NCBI RefSeq assembly: GCF_900156865.1
Contig: NZ_LT732529.1
Span: 2,410,975-2,474,974, forward strand
Direction: 5' to 3'
DNA: 64,000 nt
DNA from: Litchfieldia sinesaloumensis
GTDB taxonomy: Bacteria; Bacillota; Bacilli; Bacillales; Bacillaceae_L
The notes under the pieces were generated by a model, which ran no database searches, was not told the DNA's origin, and worked only from the letters and a program-made list of their open reading frames with translations. A program made the position numbers and the translations under genes. The first letter of the stretch is position 1. Each line of letters begins with the position of its first letter. Of the stretch, positions 55,598 through 64,000 are shown one piece after another.

Positions 55598-56984
55598 TAT
55601 CAAATCCTCCTAATGCAGATAGCATCGGTTTAAACTTTATCATCGTTTCTTTATATTCACTTTCTGGTTCGGAATCTCCTACAATTCCACAACCAGCAAA
55701 TAAAGAAGCTTTATTACCTTTAATTAATCCTGATCTAATAGCAACAGCAAATTCCCCATTATCATTTGTATCAAACCAACCAATCGGACTACCGTACCAA
55801 CCACGGTCAAGAACCTCCAACTCTCGAATAATCTCGAAGGCTGTTTGCTTTGGCTGTCCCCCAAGTGCAGGAGTTGGGTGTAAACGATCGACAACTGTCA
55901 ATAACGAAACATCTGCTTTTGCTACCCCTCTAACGGGTGTATATAAATGTTGGATATCCCTCATTTTTAAGATACCCGGATGTGTTGGAGAAGTAATGCT
56001 CGCACATGACTCTTCCATGGCATGTTTAATCATTTGCACAACAACATCATGTTCATGTAAGTTTTTTCGGTCACTTAATAATTCATTCGCCAGTTGCTCA
56101 TCCTCAGAAGGTGTTTTACCTCGGCGAATTGAGCCCGCTAAACAAGTACTTAAGAATTCTTCATTCTTTTTCTTTATGAGCCGTTCAGGCGAAGCACCGA
56201 TAAAACATGAATTTTCATATTCAATAGCAAACAAATAACTCATTGGTTGCTCTTCTTTAAGACGTGCTAAGACCTCGTCAGCTTCAATTGGATTATCAAA
56301 GTGCAACTTAATTTCTCTAGCTAACACAACTTTCTCCACTTCACCGAATTGTACTTTCTTAGTAGCATTACGAACAGATTCCATCCATTCACTCGGTTGA
56401 ACTTCTTCTTTTCTACATAACGAGTTTCGTTGATTTGATCGATTTTCTTTAAGCAACTCATCCAACAGTCCTAAGTCAGGCTCCAAAGAGGATCCTGAAG
56501 GTTCACAAACAATATTAATTGTCAGATATGTACTGCCCTTATAAACAGTTAGCATTATTGATGGCAAAATAAATTTTGCATCATCGAAGTGTTTCCACAG
56601 CTCGGTTCTCTCTTTTAATGGATCAAATGAAAAACCGCCCATTAAAATAGGACCAGTAGAATAAGGATTAAAATCATCAACAATGATTGCATGTTGGTTA
56701 AGTTCTTTCCATTTCTTTTCGACTGCCTCAAACCGTTCGGTTGATCCGTTACTACTAATTGAATGCGCCTTTCCCACCCCGACGATGACTGTATCATTTG
56801 TAGGATTAGACCAGAAACATCTCGTCTCAAAAGGTTTTCTATTACCTGCTGAAAAGAACAATAGGGGGTCTATGTTCTCAACCTTTCTTACCTGACTTAC
56901 TAGTACAGGTTTTGAAAGATCCTTTGAGCGGATGATTCCTGTTTCTATGTAATTTTTCAAATCTTTTTGTTGTGTCATTACCAA
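55590..56984 (-). CDS. menF: Isochorismate synthase MenF
   Basis: 464 residues, chorismate-binding family. Core motifs: CLAGSIRRGKTPSEDE (about 285-300), HEHDVVVQMI, TPVRGVAK and HPTPALGGQPKQ (about 365-376). First committed step to menaquinone. The start at 56984 is TTG, six bases after GGGGGG; the ATG two codons later would be 12 bases away, so I keep TTG, with little difference. First gene of menF-D-H-B-E-C. Confidence 0.93.
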   Translation of the reverse strand: MVMTQQKDLKNYIETGIIRSKDLSKPVLVSQVRKVENIDPLLFFSAGNRKPFETRCFWSNPTNDTVIVGVGKAHSISSNGSTERFEAVEKKWKELNQHAIIVDDFNPYSTGPILMGGFSFDPLKERTELWKHFDDAKFILPSIMLTVYKGSTYLTINIVCEPSGSSLEPDLGLLDELLKENRSNQRNSLCRKEEVQPSEWMESVRNATKKVQFGEVEKVVLAREIKLHFDNPIEADEVLARLKEEQPMSYLFAIEYENSCFIGASPERLIKKKNEEFLSTCLAGSIRRGKTPSEDEQLANELLSDRKNLHEHDVVVQMIKHAMEESCASITSPTHPGILKMRDIQHLYTPVRGVAKADVSLLTVVDRLHPTPALGGQPKQTAFEIIRELEVLDRGWYGSPIGWFDTNDNGEFAVAIRSGLIKGNKASLFAGCGIVGDSEPESEYKETMIKFKPMLSALGGFDNE

Positions 56985-57270
56985 CTTTATCCCCCCGAAA
57001 TATATTAAATCTACATTTTATTTAAAGGTAGTTATTAGTTATAGTATACCATTTATACCAATGATTCTTAAGAAGCTATTATTGTTGTATAATTATTCGA
57101 GACTGCTCTTACGATAAACCTCACCACGAATAGTTGTCAACAAACTTGATTCTACCATACCAACCCGTACGATGACTACTTACTTCCTATTATTATATAC
57201 ATGCCTAGATGTTAATTCCGAAGTTAGATGAAACAGTGAATGATTATGTCTATTTTGTAACATTAAACCA

Positions 57271-57299
57271 TTGACAGTATTTGTCCAATTCACTAAACT
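57271..57299 (+). promoter_or_regulatory. Sigma-A promoter of menA
   Basis: TTGACA (57271-57276), 17-bp spacer, TAAACT (57294-57299), 44 bases before the menA ATG. The rest of the 359-bp menF/menA spacer is AT-rich; on the minus strand TATACT near 57043-57048 is a candidate -10 for menF with no good -35. Confidence 0.7.
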
Positions 57300-57343
57300 G
57301 AGATGTGGATATACTGAGCTTTGCTAAAGAGAGGAGACGTCTT

Positions 57344-58279
57344 ATGCATACAGAACTTCAGACAAATCAGAAGCTATCTAAAAAGCCTTCTAATGGTTTC
57401 CAAGTATGGTGGAGACTTATGCGTCCTCATACTTTAACTGCATCATTTGTTCCTGTTATTTTAGGTACAGTACTCGCACTTATAGATACATCGATTAACA
57501 TAGCCCTATTCGTAACTATGTTACTTGCATGTCTTCTAATTCAAGCCGCAACGAATATGATAAATGAATACTTTGATTACAAACGAGGTCTTGATACAGC
57601 AGAATCAGTTGGGATCGGTGGTACAATTGTTAGAGACGGAGTAAAGCCGAAAGTAATCTTAAACTTAGCATTTGCATTTTTTGGAGTTGCGACACTCTTA
57701 GGTGTATACATTAGTATGAACAGTAGCTGGTGGCTGGCATTAGTTGGAACCATTTGTATGGCAGTAGGTTATTTATACACAGGTGGCCCACTCCCTATTT
57801 CATCTACACCTCTTGGTGAACTTGCATCTGGATTCTTTATGGGACTAATCATTATCCTAATATCATTCTTTATTCAAACCGGCACGATTACAAGCACAAG
57901 TGTTTTAATCTCAATACCAATTATGATTCTTGTTGGAGCCATTAACATGTCCAACAATATTCGTGACTTAGACGGAGATAAAAAGAATGGGCGTAGAACC
58001 CTACCTATATTATTAGGAAAAGACAAGTCGATCAAGTTCCTAGCAGGTCTATTTATTATTTCTTATATATGGATTATTGTTCTAGCATTTATTGGGATTG
58101 CCTCATTCTGGAGCCTTCTTGTATTAGTTAGTGTACCAAAAGCTGTACAAGCCGTGACCGGATTTATTGGTAAAACTGAACCAATCCAAATGATGCCTGC
58201 AATGAAAGCAACAGCCCAAACGAATACGTTTTTTGGCTTCTTATTATCAATTGGAATCTTTATTGACTATTTCTTCTAA
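57344..58279 (+). CDS. menA: 1,4-Dihydroxy-2-naphthoate prenyltransferase MenA
   Basis: 311 residues, UbiA superfamily with about eight or nine transmembrane segments. Both Asp-rich motifs are kept: NEYFDYKRGLDTAE (about 80-93) and NIRDLDGDKKNGRRT (about 205-219). Attaches the polyprenyl chain to DHNA at the membrane, giving demethylmenaquinone. GAGGAGACG precedes the ATG at 57344; the in-frame ATG at 57305 lies inside the 5' leader. Divergent from menF, as in B. subtilis. Confidence 0.95.
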   Translation: MHTELQTNQKLSKKPSNGFQVWWRLMRPHTLTASFVPVILGTVLALIDTSINIALFVTMLLACLLIQAATNMINEYFDYKRGLDTAESVGIGGTIVRDGVKPKVILNLAFAFFGVATLLGVYISMNSSWWLALVGTICMAVGYLYTGGPLPISSTPLGELASGFFMGLIIILISFFIQTGTITSTSVLISIPIMILVGAINMSNNIRDLDGDKKNGRRTLPILLGKDKSIKFLAGLFIISYIWIIVLAFIGIASFWSLLVLVSVPKAVQAVTGFIGKTEPIQMMPAMKATAQTNTFFGFLLSIGIFIDYFF

Positions 58280-58305
58280 AACACGATGTTATTTGCATCG
58301 TGTTT
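58279..58305 (+). terminator. Terminator after menA
   Basis: AAACACGATG/CATCGTGTTT with a 7-base loop and TTTTTC, starting on the menA stop codon. Confidence 0.9.
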
Positions 58306-58416
58306 TTCTATACTATTTTTCTTAAAAGCACTTTTTTACATTTATGATTTTCGTGTTTATGTAAATAATACATAACAAGATTCGTTACGAAAACCATTAT
58401 GGAAGGAGTGCTTTTA

Positions 58417-59172
58417 ATGTTATCAAATGAGCAATTATCAACCTTCCGTTCACAGTTGATAAACGCAAAAAAAGAGGTTGAAGAGCAATTAAAAGAGGGC
58501 GATCACTTTGACCTAGAAGATGGTCATTACCGTGATTCTGTAGGAGAGCTATCTCTATATGATAATCATCCAGGTGACCAAGGTACTGAATTATACGAAC
58601 GTGAAAAGGATATTGCCTTAAATGAACATACGGAAAAACAACTTAAGGATATTGATTATGCATTACAAGCAATTGAAGAGGGTAGATACGGAAAGTGTGA
58701 AAAGTGTGGGAAAGAGATTCCTGTTGATCGCTTAGAGGCAATTCCAACAACAACATATTGTGTTGAGCATAGCCCTAATCAAGAAGTATCACATAATCGT
58801 CCTATAGAGGAAGGTGTCTTAATGCCACCTTTCGGAAAGTTTGTTGATGAAGAAGAAAACGTCTCCTATGACGCAGAGGATTCATGGCAGGATGTTGCAA
58901 GATACGGTACATCTGAATCACCTTCAGACCTTGCGGACCCAGTTGATAGTTATAACGAGGTGTTCCTAGAATCTGATGATAATGTTGGCTACGTTGAGGA
59001 TTATGAGAACTTTGTTGCTACAGATATCGAAGGCAAAGAAATTATCATTTATCCCAATAACCAACATGAACGATATGAAGAAGCACTCGATGAAGAAGGC
59101 ATTATGACCATGTTCGGTGACCTACCCGCATATGAAAAAGAGCCATATACAGAAGAGGAAGCCAAGGATTAA
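58417..59172 (+). CDS. yteA: YteA-like DksA/TraR zinc-finger protein
   Basis: 251 residues (B. subtilis YteA 239). N-terminal coiled helices, then a DksA-type zinc finger CEKCGKEIPVDRLEAIPTTTYC (about 99-120), in which a fourth Cys is replaced by His in CVEH. The acidic C-terminal half (about 135-250) is the YteA extension, with the FGDLPAYEKEPYTEEE tail. Role in sporulating bacilli is unclear. AAGGAG eight bases before the ATG at 58417 rules out the ATG at 58399, which precedes that site. Confidence 0.85.
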   Translation: MLSNEQLSTFRSQLINAKKEVEEQLKEGDHFDLEDGHYRDSVGELSLYDNHPGDQGTELYEREKDIALNEHTEKQLKDIDYALQAIEEGRYGKCEKCGKEIPVDRLEAIPTTTYCVEHSPNQEVSHNRPIEEGVLMPPFGKFVDEEENVSYDAEDSWQDVARYGTSESPSDLADPVDSYNEVFLESDDNVGYVEDYENFVATDIEGKEIIIYPNNQHERYEEALDEEGIMTMFGDLPAYEKEPYTEEEAKD

Positions 59173-59181
59173 TTGCAAAGA

Positions 59182-59203
59182 GGCAGTGGAATATTCCACT
59201 GCC
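59182..59203. terminator. Perfect palindrome between yteA and penicillin acylase gene
   Basis: A 22-bp perfect palindrome (half GGCAGTGGAAT) ten bases after yteA and seven before the convergent acylase gene. It can fold as a hairpin, but lacks a good T tract on either side. Confidence 0.55.
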
Positions 59204-59210
59204 TTGCATG

Positions 59211-61622
59211 TTAATTTCCAGGTTTTAAAATTAAAGTAGAACCATTTTCCATATACTTCTCTTTCTCGGTATGCGTAACATGAAATTTTCCGGTTGTCCA
59301 ATCCTTAATTTGATTATGGTAAAATTGGCTTAGCACATGACCTGATTGCCCTGGTCCAACAACATTATAGCTCTCTTTCATATTTGATAGGTCGATGACT
59401 GACCGCCATGCGGCTCCGTGAGTAATTGCACCGGTATCTCTATTAAAGCTTGCAGCTGCTACAGTAATGCCACTTCCCCCCATGGGAACCGACTCACTGT
59501 AATTAAATAGATAGTTTAACGGTGATATTGCAGACAATGGATGATTAAATGGGACCTTATGAAAGTCTCCCCATGTCCATTTACTAGGATCATCCCTCTG
59601 TTTTTCAACAGCAAAATCAACAGCTCTTTTAAAGGATTGAACTGTAACCTCTTCTAACCCTCCGGCCTCAGTTAACCAAATACCTTCATTACCTTTAGTA
59701 GCATCTCGGATTATTTGATCAACAATTTGTGACTTACCTTCAAACAACTTATCGATTTCACTAGGAATAGAGCCTTCAAAGAGTAAATTAGAAAATTCCT
59801 CCATCCACTTATGAAACACAAGTGGTTCACTATCCTCTTTTCTGTCTACATAATCCCATTCTGTAAACCCTTGTAGGACGACTTTGTCTATCTCTCGTAA
59901 CTGATTTTCTTTATCCTTTAAAACATCTTGAAATATCGGAATAAATTCCTCAGCTTGTAAATTCTTCTGGTCAAATTGTAATTGAAGCATATCCTCTACC
60001 GTAAAAACATCCTTGCTCGTTAAAACATCCCTAATGCGTTGCTGACGATAAGGCTGTGCCCACGTGTTAGTAATATGATAAGGATAGTCATCTGTAATTA
60101 TTTTGTTATTTGCCGTAGAAATAAAGCCCTCCTCCGGATTCACAATAGTTGGTAGTTCATCCCAAGGAATATATCCCTCCCATTCATATTCATCTGTCCA
60201 TCCAGGAACAGGAACAGAGCTATCTCCGTTCTTTCGGATTGGAATTAAACCATTAGCTCGGTAGGCAATTGTTCCGTCTGTATCAGCAAATACAAAGTTT
60301 TGAGCCGGTGTATGAAAATAGGTAAGTGCTTCTTTAAATTCATCCCAGCTTTTTGCCTTGTTAAACATCAACACTGCTTCAAGCTCAGAAGATGGGTCGA
60401 GTGCTGTCCATCTTAAAGCTAAAGCTGTTTCTTCTTTATGATCATGAGTGAATTCAGAAATAATAGGACCATGTCTAGTAACTTGAACTTGATAAGGAAT
60501 AGTATCTCCATCTTTTACCCTTATCGGCTCATCAATAATTGTCGCATCCTCCCACTTACCTAAATACTCGAACTGATTTTGATTAGTTGGGTTTCTTTTT
60601 TCAATATACAAATCTTGTACATCAGGTCCAACATTCGTTACTCCCCAAGCAATATGTTCATTACGACCTAAGATAATACCTGGGACACCAGCAAAAATAA
60701 CACCGCTTACATTTACTTCATCATTTTGTAAATGAGTTTCATACCATATAGAAGGAGTTGCTAATCCTAGATGTGGATCATCTGCTAGTATCGGTTTTCC
60801 TGAAGCTGATTTCTCACCACTAATAACCCAGTTATTGCTCCCATTAAACTCATTCGGAAATGGGGCTTTTGCAATACTCTTTGAGACATCAATAGGCTTC
60901 TCTTTCATTGCCTGAAGGACAGTTGCGCCATCTTCAGGATATGTAGGGAATAACTCGAAAAATTTTTCTTCTGAAACATGTTGCGCCATATAATAGCGAA
61001 ATGCTTGCCCTTTATAATGCCCTCCTAAATCATAGGCCATATATTTACCGATGGTAAGTGAATCGATTGGACTCCATTCGGTTGGTTCATATCCTGCAAG
61101 TGAAAACTCTATAGGTAACTTATTCTTTTCTTTTGCTTCTTTTATAAAAGCATTTACGCCTTCACTATAAGATTGCAAAACAGCCTTTGCCTCAGACGAG
61201 TACACATTATACGAGCTTTCAGCGGCTCTACGTAATCCGAGTGTTCTAAAATATTTATCCTGCTCAACTAATGAGGCCCCAATTACCTCACTGAGCTCAC
61301 CTGAAGCCTGTCTGCGGCTTAAATCCATCTGAAATAAACGATCCTGTGCAGTTACATACCCTTGTGCAAAATACAAATCATGCGTATTATTCGCTACAAT
61401 ATGTGGAACTCCATTTTCATCGCGAATTACTTCAACCTCCCCAGATATACCATCAACGATAAGGCTCCCTTCAATAACAGGTAAACTTTTCTTCAAAAAT
61501 AAATAGCCCACTAAAATACTTGCAACAAGAAGGATGAGAATGATAATTCCTGTTAGAAGAACTACTCTCCATCGTTTCTTCTTTGGCCAAATTCGCCTTT
61601 TTAGAACAATTTCTGAACTCAC
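59211..61622 (-). CDS. Penicillin acylase family Ntn-hydrolase
   Basis: 803 residues. Basic N-terminus, then one hydrophobic segment (about 19-43) that acts as anchor or uncleaved signal, followed by the alpha-chain part (DENGVPHIVANNTHDLYFAQGY and RLFQMDLSRRQASGELSE, in pieces). The self-cleavage point and nucleophile is Ser262 in GSNNWVISG, starting the beta chain; HGAAWRSVIDLS and VVGPGQSGH near the C-terminus are family features. Extracytoplasmic amide hydrolase; natural substrate could be N-acyl compounds, including acyl homoserine lactones. GTG start with GGGGAGG upstream. Not part of the B. subtilis 168 gene order here. Confidence 0.9.
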   Translation of the reverse strand: MSSEIVLKRRIWPKKKRWRVVLLTGIIILILLVASILVGYLFLKKSLPVIEGSLIVDGISGEVEVIRDENGVPHIVANNTHDLYFAQGYVTAQDRLFQMDLSRRQASGELSEVIGASLVEQDKYFRTLGLRRAAESSYNVYSSEAKAVLQSYSEGVNAFIKEAKEKNKLPIEFSLAGYEPTEWSPIDSLTIGKYMAYDLGGHYKGQAFRYYMAQHVSEEKFFELFPTYPEDGATVLQAMKEKPIDVSKSIAKAPFPNEFNGSNNWVISGEKSASGKPILADDPHLGLATPSIWYETHLQNDEVNVSGVIFAGVPGIILGRNEHIAWGVTNVGPDVQDLYIEKRNPTNQNQFEYLGKWEDATIIDEPIRVKDGDTIPYQVQVTRHGPIISEFTHDHKEETALALRWTALDPSSELEAVLMFNKAKSWDEFKEALTYFHTPAQNFVFADTDGTIAYRANGLIPIRKNGDSSVPVPGWTDEYEWEGYIPWDELPTIVNPEEGFISTANNKIITDDYPYHITNTWAQPYRQQRIRDVLTSKDVFTVEDMLQLQFDQKNLQAEEFIPIFQDVLKDKENQLREIDKVVLQGFTEWDYVDRKEDSEPLVFHKWMEEFSNLLFEGSIPSEIDKLFEGKSQIVDQIIRDATKGNEGIWLTEAGGLEEVTVQSFKRAVDFAVEKQRDDPSKWTWGDFHKVPFNHPLSAISPLNYLFNYSESVPMGGSGITVAAASFNRDTGAITHGAAWRSVIDLSNMKESYNVVGPGQSGHVLSQFYHNQIKDWTTGKFHVTHTEKEKYMENGSTLILKPGN

Positions 61623-61821
61623 AATATTCCTCCCCTACTTATTATTTTAAGAAAATTCTAAATTCATTATAATACCGTTCCTTCGATTTGTCATTGAATT
61701 CTCTCATTAAGGAGGTGAACTTTTATTAGGTCATCATTTAGCACAATAGTTGGATGTAGCTCGTATTGAGAATAAATAGTTCTAGATATGGGAGGATAAT
61801 AAGTGGGGAGGTGTTCTGTTC

Positions 61822-61998
61822 ATGAAACGCAAAGATGATAAAGTTAAAAGAAAACCAGATGTTCCATTATTTGACGCACCAGATGACAAAATATTAGCAT
61901 TTGATATGTTCCGGGGAATATCACCTGGCATTTTCTCAGATGTTGATTTAGATAATCCTGCGAAAAAAATAGAAGATGATATTATAAGCCAAGACTAA
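61822..61998 (+). CDS. Small charged protein of unknown function
   Basis: 58 residues: MKRKDDKVKRKPDVPLFDAP, then DDKILAFDMFRGISPGIFSDV and a charged end (KKIEDDIISQD). No Cys, signal peptide or membrane helix. GGGAGGTG stands eight bases before the ATG, and a terminator follows directly, so it looks like a real monocistronic gene. I do not recognise a family. It lies between the acylase gene and the end of the tRNA operon. Confidence 0.72.
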   Translation: MKRKDDKVKRKPDVPLFDAPDDKILAFDMFRGISPGIFSDVDLDNPAKKIEDDIISQD

Positions 61999-62000
61999 AG

Positions 62001-62023
62001 ACACCTGCAAACAGGTGTTTTTT
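62001..62023 (+). terminator. Terminator after small gene
   Basis: ACACCTG, loop CAAA, CAGGTGT followed by TTTTT, three bases past the stop codon. Confidence 0.9.
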
Positions 62024-62039
62024 AATTATAAAAATAAAA

Positions 62040-62068
62040 AAGCGCCATGAGAAATTCTCATAACGCTT
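62040..62068 (-). terminator. Terminator of tRNA operon
   Basis: Minus-strand AAGCGTTATGAGA/TCTCATGGCGCTT (with G-U pairs) and loop ATT, followed by TTTTTATTTT, just past tRNA-Glu. Confidence 0.9.
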
Positions 62069-62070
62069 GA

Positions 62071-62142
62071 TGACCCGTACGGGATTCGAACCCGTGTTAC
62101 CGCCGTGAAAGGGCGGTGTCTTAACCGCTTGACCAACGGGCC
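62071..62142 (-). tRNA. tRNA-Glu (TTC)
   Basis: Minus strand begins GGCCCGTTGGTCAAGCGG; anticodon loop CCTTTCAC gives TTC; TTCGAATCC T-arm. 3' CCA is not encoded. Last gene of the tRNA operon. Confidence 0.96.
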
Positions 62143-62169
62143 GGAATATGATGTTTATATAAATCAGTA

Positions 62170-62260
62170 TGGCGGAGAAGGAGGGATTTGAACCCTCGCG
62201 CCGCTTACGCGACCTACACCCTTAGCAGGGGCGCCTCTTCAGCCACTTGAGTACTTCCCC
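62170..62260 (-). tRNA. tRNA-Ser (GCT)
   Basis: Long variable arm; anticodon GCT in CCCTGCTAAGGG; T-arm GGTTCAAATCC; encoded CCA. Confidence 0.96.
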
Positions 62261-62265
62261 AAAAA

Positions 62266-62340
62266 TGGCTCCGCAGGTAGGACTCGAACCTACGACCGAT
62301 CGGTTAACAGCCGATAGCTCTACCACTGAGCTACTGCGGA
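62266..62340 (-). tRNA. tRNA-Asn (GTT)
   Basis: Begins TCCGCAGTAGCTCAG; anticodon GTT in GGCTGTTAACC; encoded CCA. Confidence 0.97.
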
Positions 62341-62352
62341 ATAATGTATATA

Positions 62353-62429
<77 letters not shown>

Positions 62430-62447
62430 ATTGATTTTAAAGTATAT

Positions 62448-62521
62448 TGGAGCGGGTGATGAGAATCGAACTCACGACATCAGCTTGGAAGGCTGAGGTT
62501 TTACCATTAAACTACACCCGC
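62448..62521 (-). tRNA. tRNA-Gly (TCC)
   Basis: Begins GCGGGTGTAGTTTAATGG; anticodon TCC in AGCCTTCCAAGCT; encoded CCA. Confidence 0.96.
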
Positions 62522-62563
62522 AAAAAGTAATATAACAATGTTAACTAATCATCTAAAATTAAA

Positions 62564-62640
62564 TGGGGCGACTGATGGGAATCGAACCCACGAATGTCGG
62601 AACCACAATCCGATGCGTTAACCACTTCGCCACAATCGCC
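62564..62640 (-). tRNA. tRNA-His (GTG)
   Basis: Begins GGCGATTGTGGCGAAG; anticodon GTG in GGATTGTGGTTCC; discriminator C, as expected for His; encoded CCA. The base before G1 is T, so the extra G-1 must be added after transcription. Confidence 0.95.
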
Positions 62641-62659
62641 ATCAAGTTTATATAAAATA

Positions 62660-62735
62660 TGGTGGCTCAGGACGGAATCGAACCGCCGACACAAGGATTT
62701 TCAGTCCTTTGCTCTACCGACTGAGCTACTGAGCC
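62660..62735 (-). tRNA. tRNA-Phe (GAA)
   Basis: Begins GGCTCAGTAGCTCAG; anticodon GAA in GGACTGAAAATCC; encoded CCA. Confidence 0.97.
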
Positions 62736-62749
62736 ACTAGTATTTAAAA

Positions 62750-62825
62750 TGGCGGTCCCGACCGGGATCGAACCGGCGATCTCCTGCGTGACAGGCAGGC
62801 ATGTTAACCGCTACACCACGGGACC
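62750..62825 (-). tRNA. tRNA-Asp (GTC)
   Basis: Begins GGTCCCGTGGTGTAGCGG; anticodon GTC in GCCTGTCACGC; encoded CCA. Confidence 0.97.
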
Positions 62826-62883
62826 ATTTTCAAAGCACAAATGTTATTTTACGATAACTTTTATTCTTTGTCAATACATTTTT

Positions 62884-62960
<77 letters not shown>

Positions 62961-63146
62961 ATAATGAAAAATATATAGTTTTTGTCATGCGCTTTATTAG
63001 CAACAGACTGTCCCTTCCTCTGAAAGTTAATTAAAGGAGATTATGTGTCGGGACAACTCGCAGTATTTCAATGATGCAACGCTCGTTGCTCCATCCTGCG
63101 ATAATAGTGAGTATATAAGATGTTATATTATTGCCATAAAATAATA

Positions 63147-63239
63147 TGGCGGAGGAAGAGGGATTCGAACCCCCGCGGGCTTTAACACCCCTGTCGGTTT
63201 TCAAGACCGATCCCTTCAGCCGGACTTGGGTATTCCTCC
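63147..63239 (-). tRNA. tRNA-Ser (TGA)
   Basis: Long variable arm; anticodon TGA in GGTCTTGAAAACC; encoded CCA. The 186-bp gap to tRNA-fMet (62961-63146) is the longest in the cluster; I see no gene or clear hairpin in it. Confidence 0.96.
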
Positions 63240-63258
63240 ACATATAAGATGTTGTAAA

Positions 63259-63335
63259 TGGTGGACCTTGTAGGACTCGAACCTACGACCGGACGGTTAT
63301 GAGCCGTCTGCTCTAACCAGCTGAGCTAAAGGTCC
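63259..63335 (-). tRNA. tRNA with CAT anticodon, probably tRNA-Ile2 (lysidine)
   Basis: Begins GGACCTTTAGCTCAG; anticodon CAT in CGGCTCATAACCG; encoded CCA. Body differs from both Met tRNAs in the cluster, and the B. subtilis trnB order places Ile here, so C34 is probably modified to lysidine by TilS to read AUA. Confidence 0.85.
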
Positions 63336-63359
63336 CTAAGAACTTTTTTTAAAGAAATA

Positions 63360-63436
63360 TGGTAGCGGCGGAGGGGATCGAACCCCCGACCTCACGGGTA
63401 TGAACCGTACGCTCTAGCCAGCTGAGCTACACCGCC
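63360..63436 (-). tRNA. Elongator tRNA-Met (CAT)
   Basis: Begins GGCGGTGTAGCTCAGC; anticodon CAT in CGGTTCATACCCG; encoded CCA. Confidence 0.92.
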
Positions 63437-63463
63437 ATAGATATAAATATATTAAAAAGTTAT

Positions 63464-63539
63464 TGGTGGAGCCTAGCGGGATCGAACCGCTGACCTCCTG
63501 CGTGCAAGGCAGGCGCTCTCCCAGCTGAGCTAAGGCCCC
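63464..63539 (-). tRNA. tRNA-Ala (TGC)
   Basis: Begins GGGGCCTTAGCTCAG; anticodon TGC in GCCTTGCACGC; encoded CCA. Confidence 0.96.
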
Positions 63540-63550
63540 AAACTTCTAAA

Positions 63551-63627
63551 TGGTCGGGAAGACAGGATTCGAACCTGCGACCCCTTGGTCCCAAACCAAG
63601 TGCTCTACCAAGCTGAGCTACTTCCCG
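63551..63627 (-). tRNA. tRNA-Pro (TGG)
   Basis: Begins CGGGAAGTAGCTCAG; anticodon TGG in TGGTTTGGGACCA; encoded CCA. Confidence 0.96.
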
Positions 63628-63630
63628 TAA

Positions 63631-63707
<77 letters not shown>

Positions 63708-63720
63708 ATTACTATTAAAG

Positions 63721-63809
63721 TGGTGCCGAGGACCGGAATCGAACCGGTACGGTAGTCACCTACCGCAGGATTTTAAGTCCTGTGCGTCTGCCAGTTCCGC
63801 CACCCCGGC
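63721..63809 (-). tRNA. tRNA-Leu (TAA)
   Basis: Long variable arm; begins GCCGGGGTGGCGGAAC; anticodon TAA in GGACTTAAAATCC; encoded CCA. Confidence 0.96.
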
Positions 63810-63827
63810 AATGTATAAAATAACTTC

Positions 63828-63902
63828 TGGAGCGGAAGACGGGATTCGAACCCGCGACCCCCACCTTGGCAAGGTGGTGTTCTACCACTGAACTACTTCC
63901 GC
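63828..63902 (-). tRNA. tRNA-Gly (GCC)
   Basis: Begins GCGGAAGTAGTTCAG; anticodon GCC in ACCTTGCCAAGGT; encoded CCA. Confidence 0.97.
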
Positions 63903-63906
63903 GTAA

Positions 63907-63987
63907 TGCGGGTGAAGGGACTCGAACCCCCACGTCAAAGACACTAGATCCTAAGTCTAGCGCGTCTGCCAATTCCGCCACACCCGC
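63907..63987 (-). tRNA. tRNA-Leu (TAG)
   Basis: Begins GCGGGTGTGGCGGAATTGG; anticodon TAG in AGACTTAGGATCT; 3' CCA is not encoded (TTA follows the discriminator A). The operon continues beyond the window end. Confidence 0.95.
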
Positions 63988-64000
63988 ATATTTAATTGAA

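Overview
The window looks like a chromosomal core segment of a low-G+C, endospore-forming Bacillaceae species. Most genes match, in content and largely in order, the ytnP-trmB to trnB part of the Bacillus subtilis map: ytnP, trmB, ytzH, ytmP, ytlRQP, pepV, ythPQ, ytzE, murJ/ytgP, ytfP, cse60, yteU, ytwF, leuS, ytqAB, ytpB, ytoA, metK, pckA, ytmA, ytlACD, ytkD, dps, ytzI, luxS, ytjA, ytiB, the men cluster, yteA and the 3' part of the trnB tRNA operon. Spore-related small genes, AGGAGG-type ribosome binding sites, frequent TTG/GTG starts and a T-box and SAM riboswitch fit this. A copper nitrite reductase and a SigL (sigma-54) controlled hydroxybutyrate locus suggest a denitrifying Bacillus relative (B. 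azotoformans-like; a guess, not a proven identity).

Region by region. 1-9 kb: quorum-quenching lactonase, tRNA m7G methyltransferase, a kinase-like protein, a lipid kinase, a CidA/CidB pair, an RNA cyclic phosphodiesterase and dipeptidase PepV. 8-16 kb: EcsAB-type ABC transporter, DeoR-type YtzE, pseudouridine synthase, a small Gly/coiled-coil protein, lipid II flippase MurJ, a DCC-family protein, flavoprotein YtfP and sporulation protein Cse60. 16-21 kb: YteU, a rhodanese, an M42 peptidase and leuS with its T-box. 21-28 kb is the main accessory block: nirK behind a good Fnr box, a tiny lipoprotein, 3-hydroxybutyrate dehydrogenase plus GntP permease behind a -24/-12 promoter and three identical-architecture upstream activator sites, the sigma-54 activator itself, and an MFS transporter. 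28-40 kb: ytzC, the tRNA wobble modification pair mnmL/mnmM, ytpB, ytoA, metK with a SAM-I riboswitch, pckA with a CcpN-like operator, ytmA and a substrate-binding/ATPase/permease ABC operon. 40-49 kb: ytkD, small proteins, threonine aldolase, dps with a sigma-B-like promoter, an amidase, luxS, yidD, a two-domain YtkA-like lipoprotein, beta-carbonic anhydrase and a zinc group (Zur-boxed orphan ZnuA, DUF1540 protein, ZupT). 49-58 kb: the complete menaquinone set menF-D-H-B-E-C plus divergent menA. 58-64 kb: yteA, a penicillin acylase family enzyme, a small unknown gene and 18 tRNA genes of one operon on the minus strand.

How it works together: menaquinone made by the men genes is the expected electron donor pool for anaerobic respiration in Gram-positives, and nirK behind an Fnr site belongs to the same low-oxygen physiology. 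The hydroxybutyrate genes suggest use of ketone bodies or polyhydroxybutyrate breakdown products under SigL control. Several different dispersed repeats and a dense cluster of hairpins lie between genes. I saw no phage, integrase, transposase or CRISPR array.
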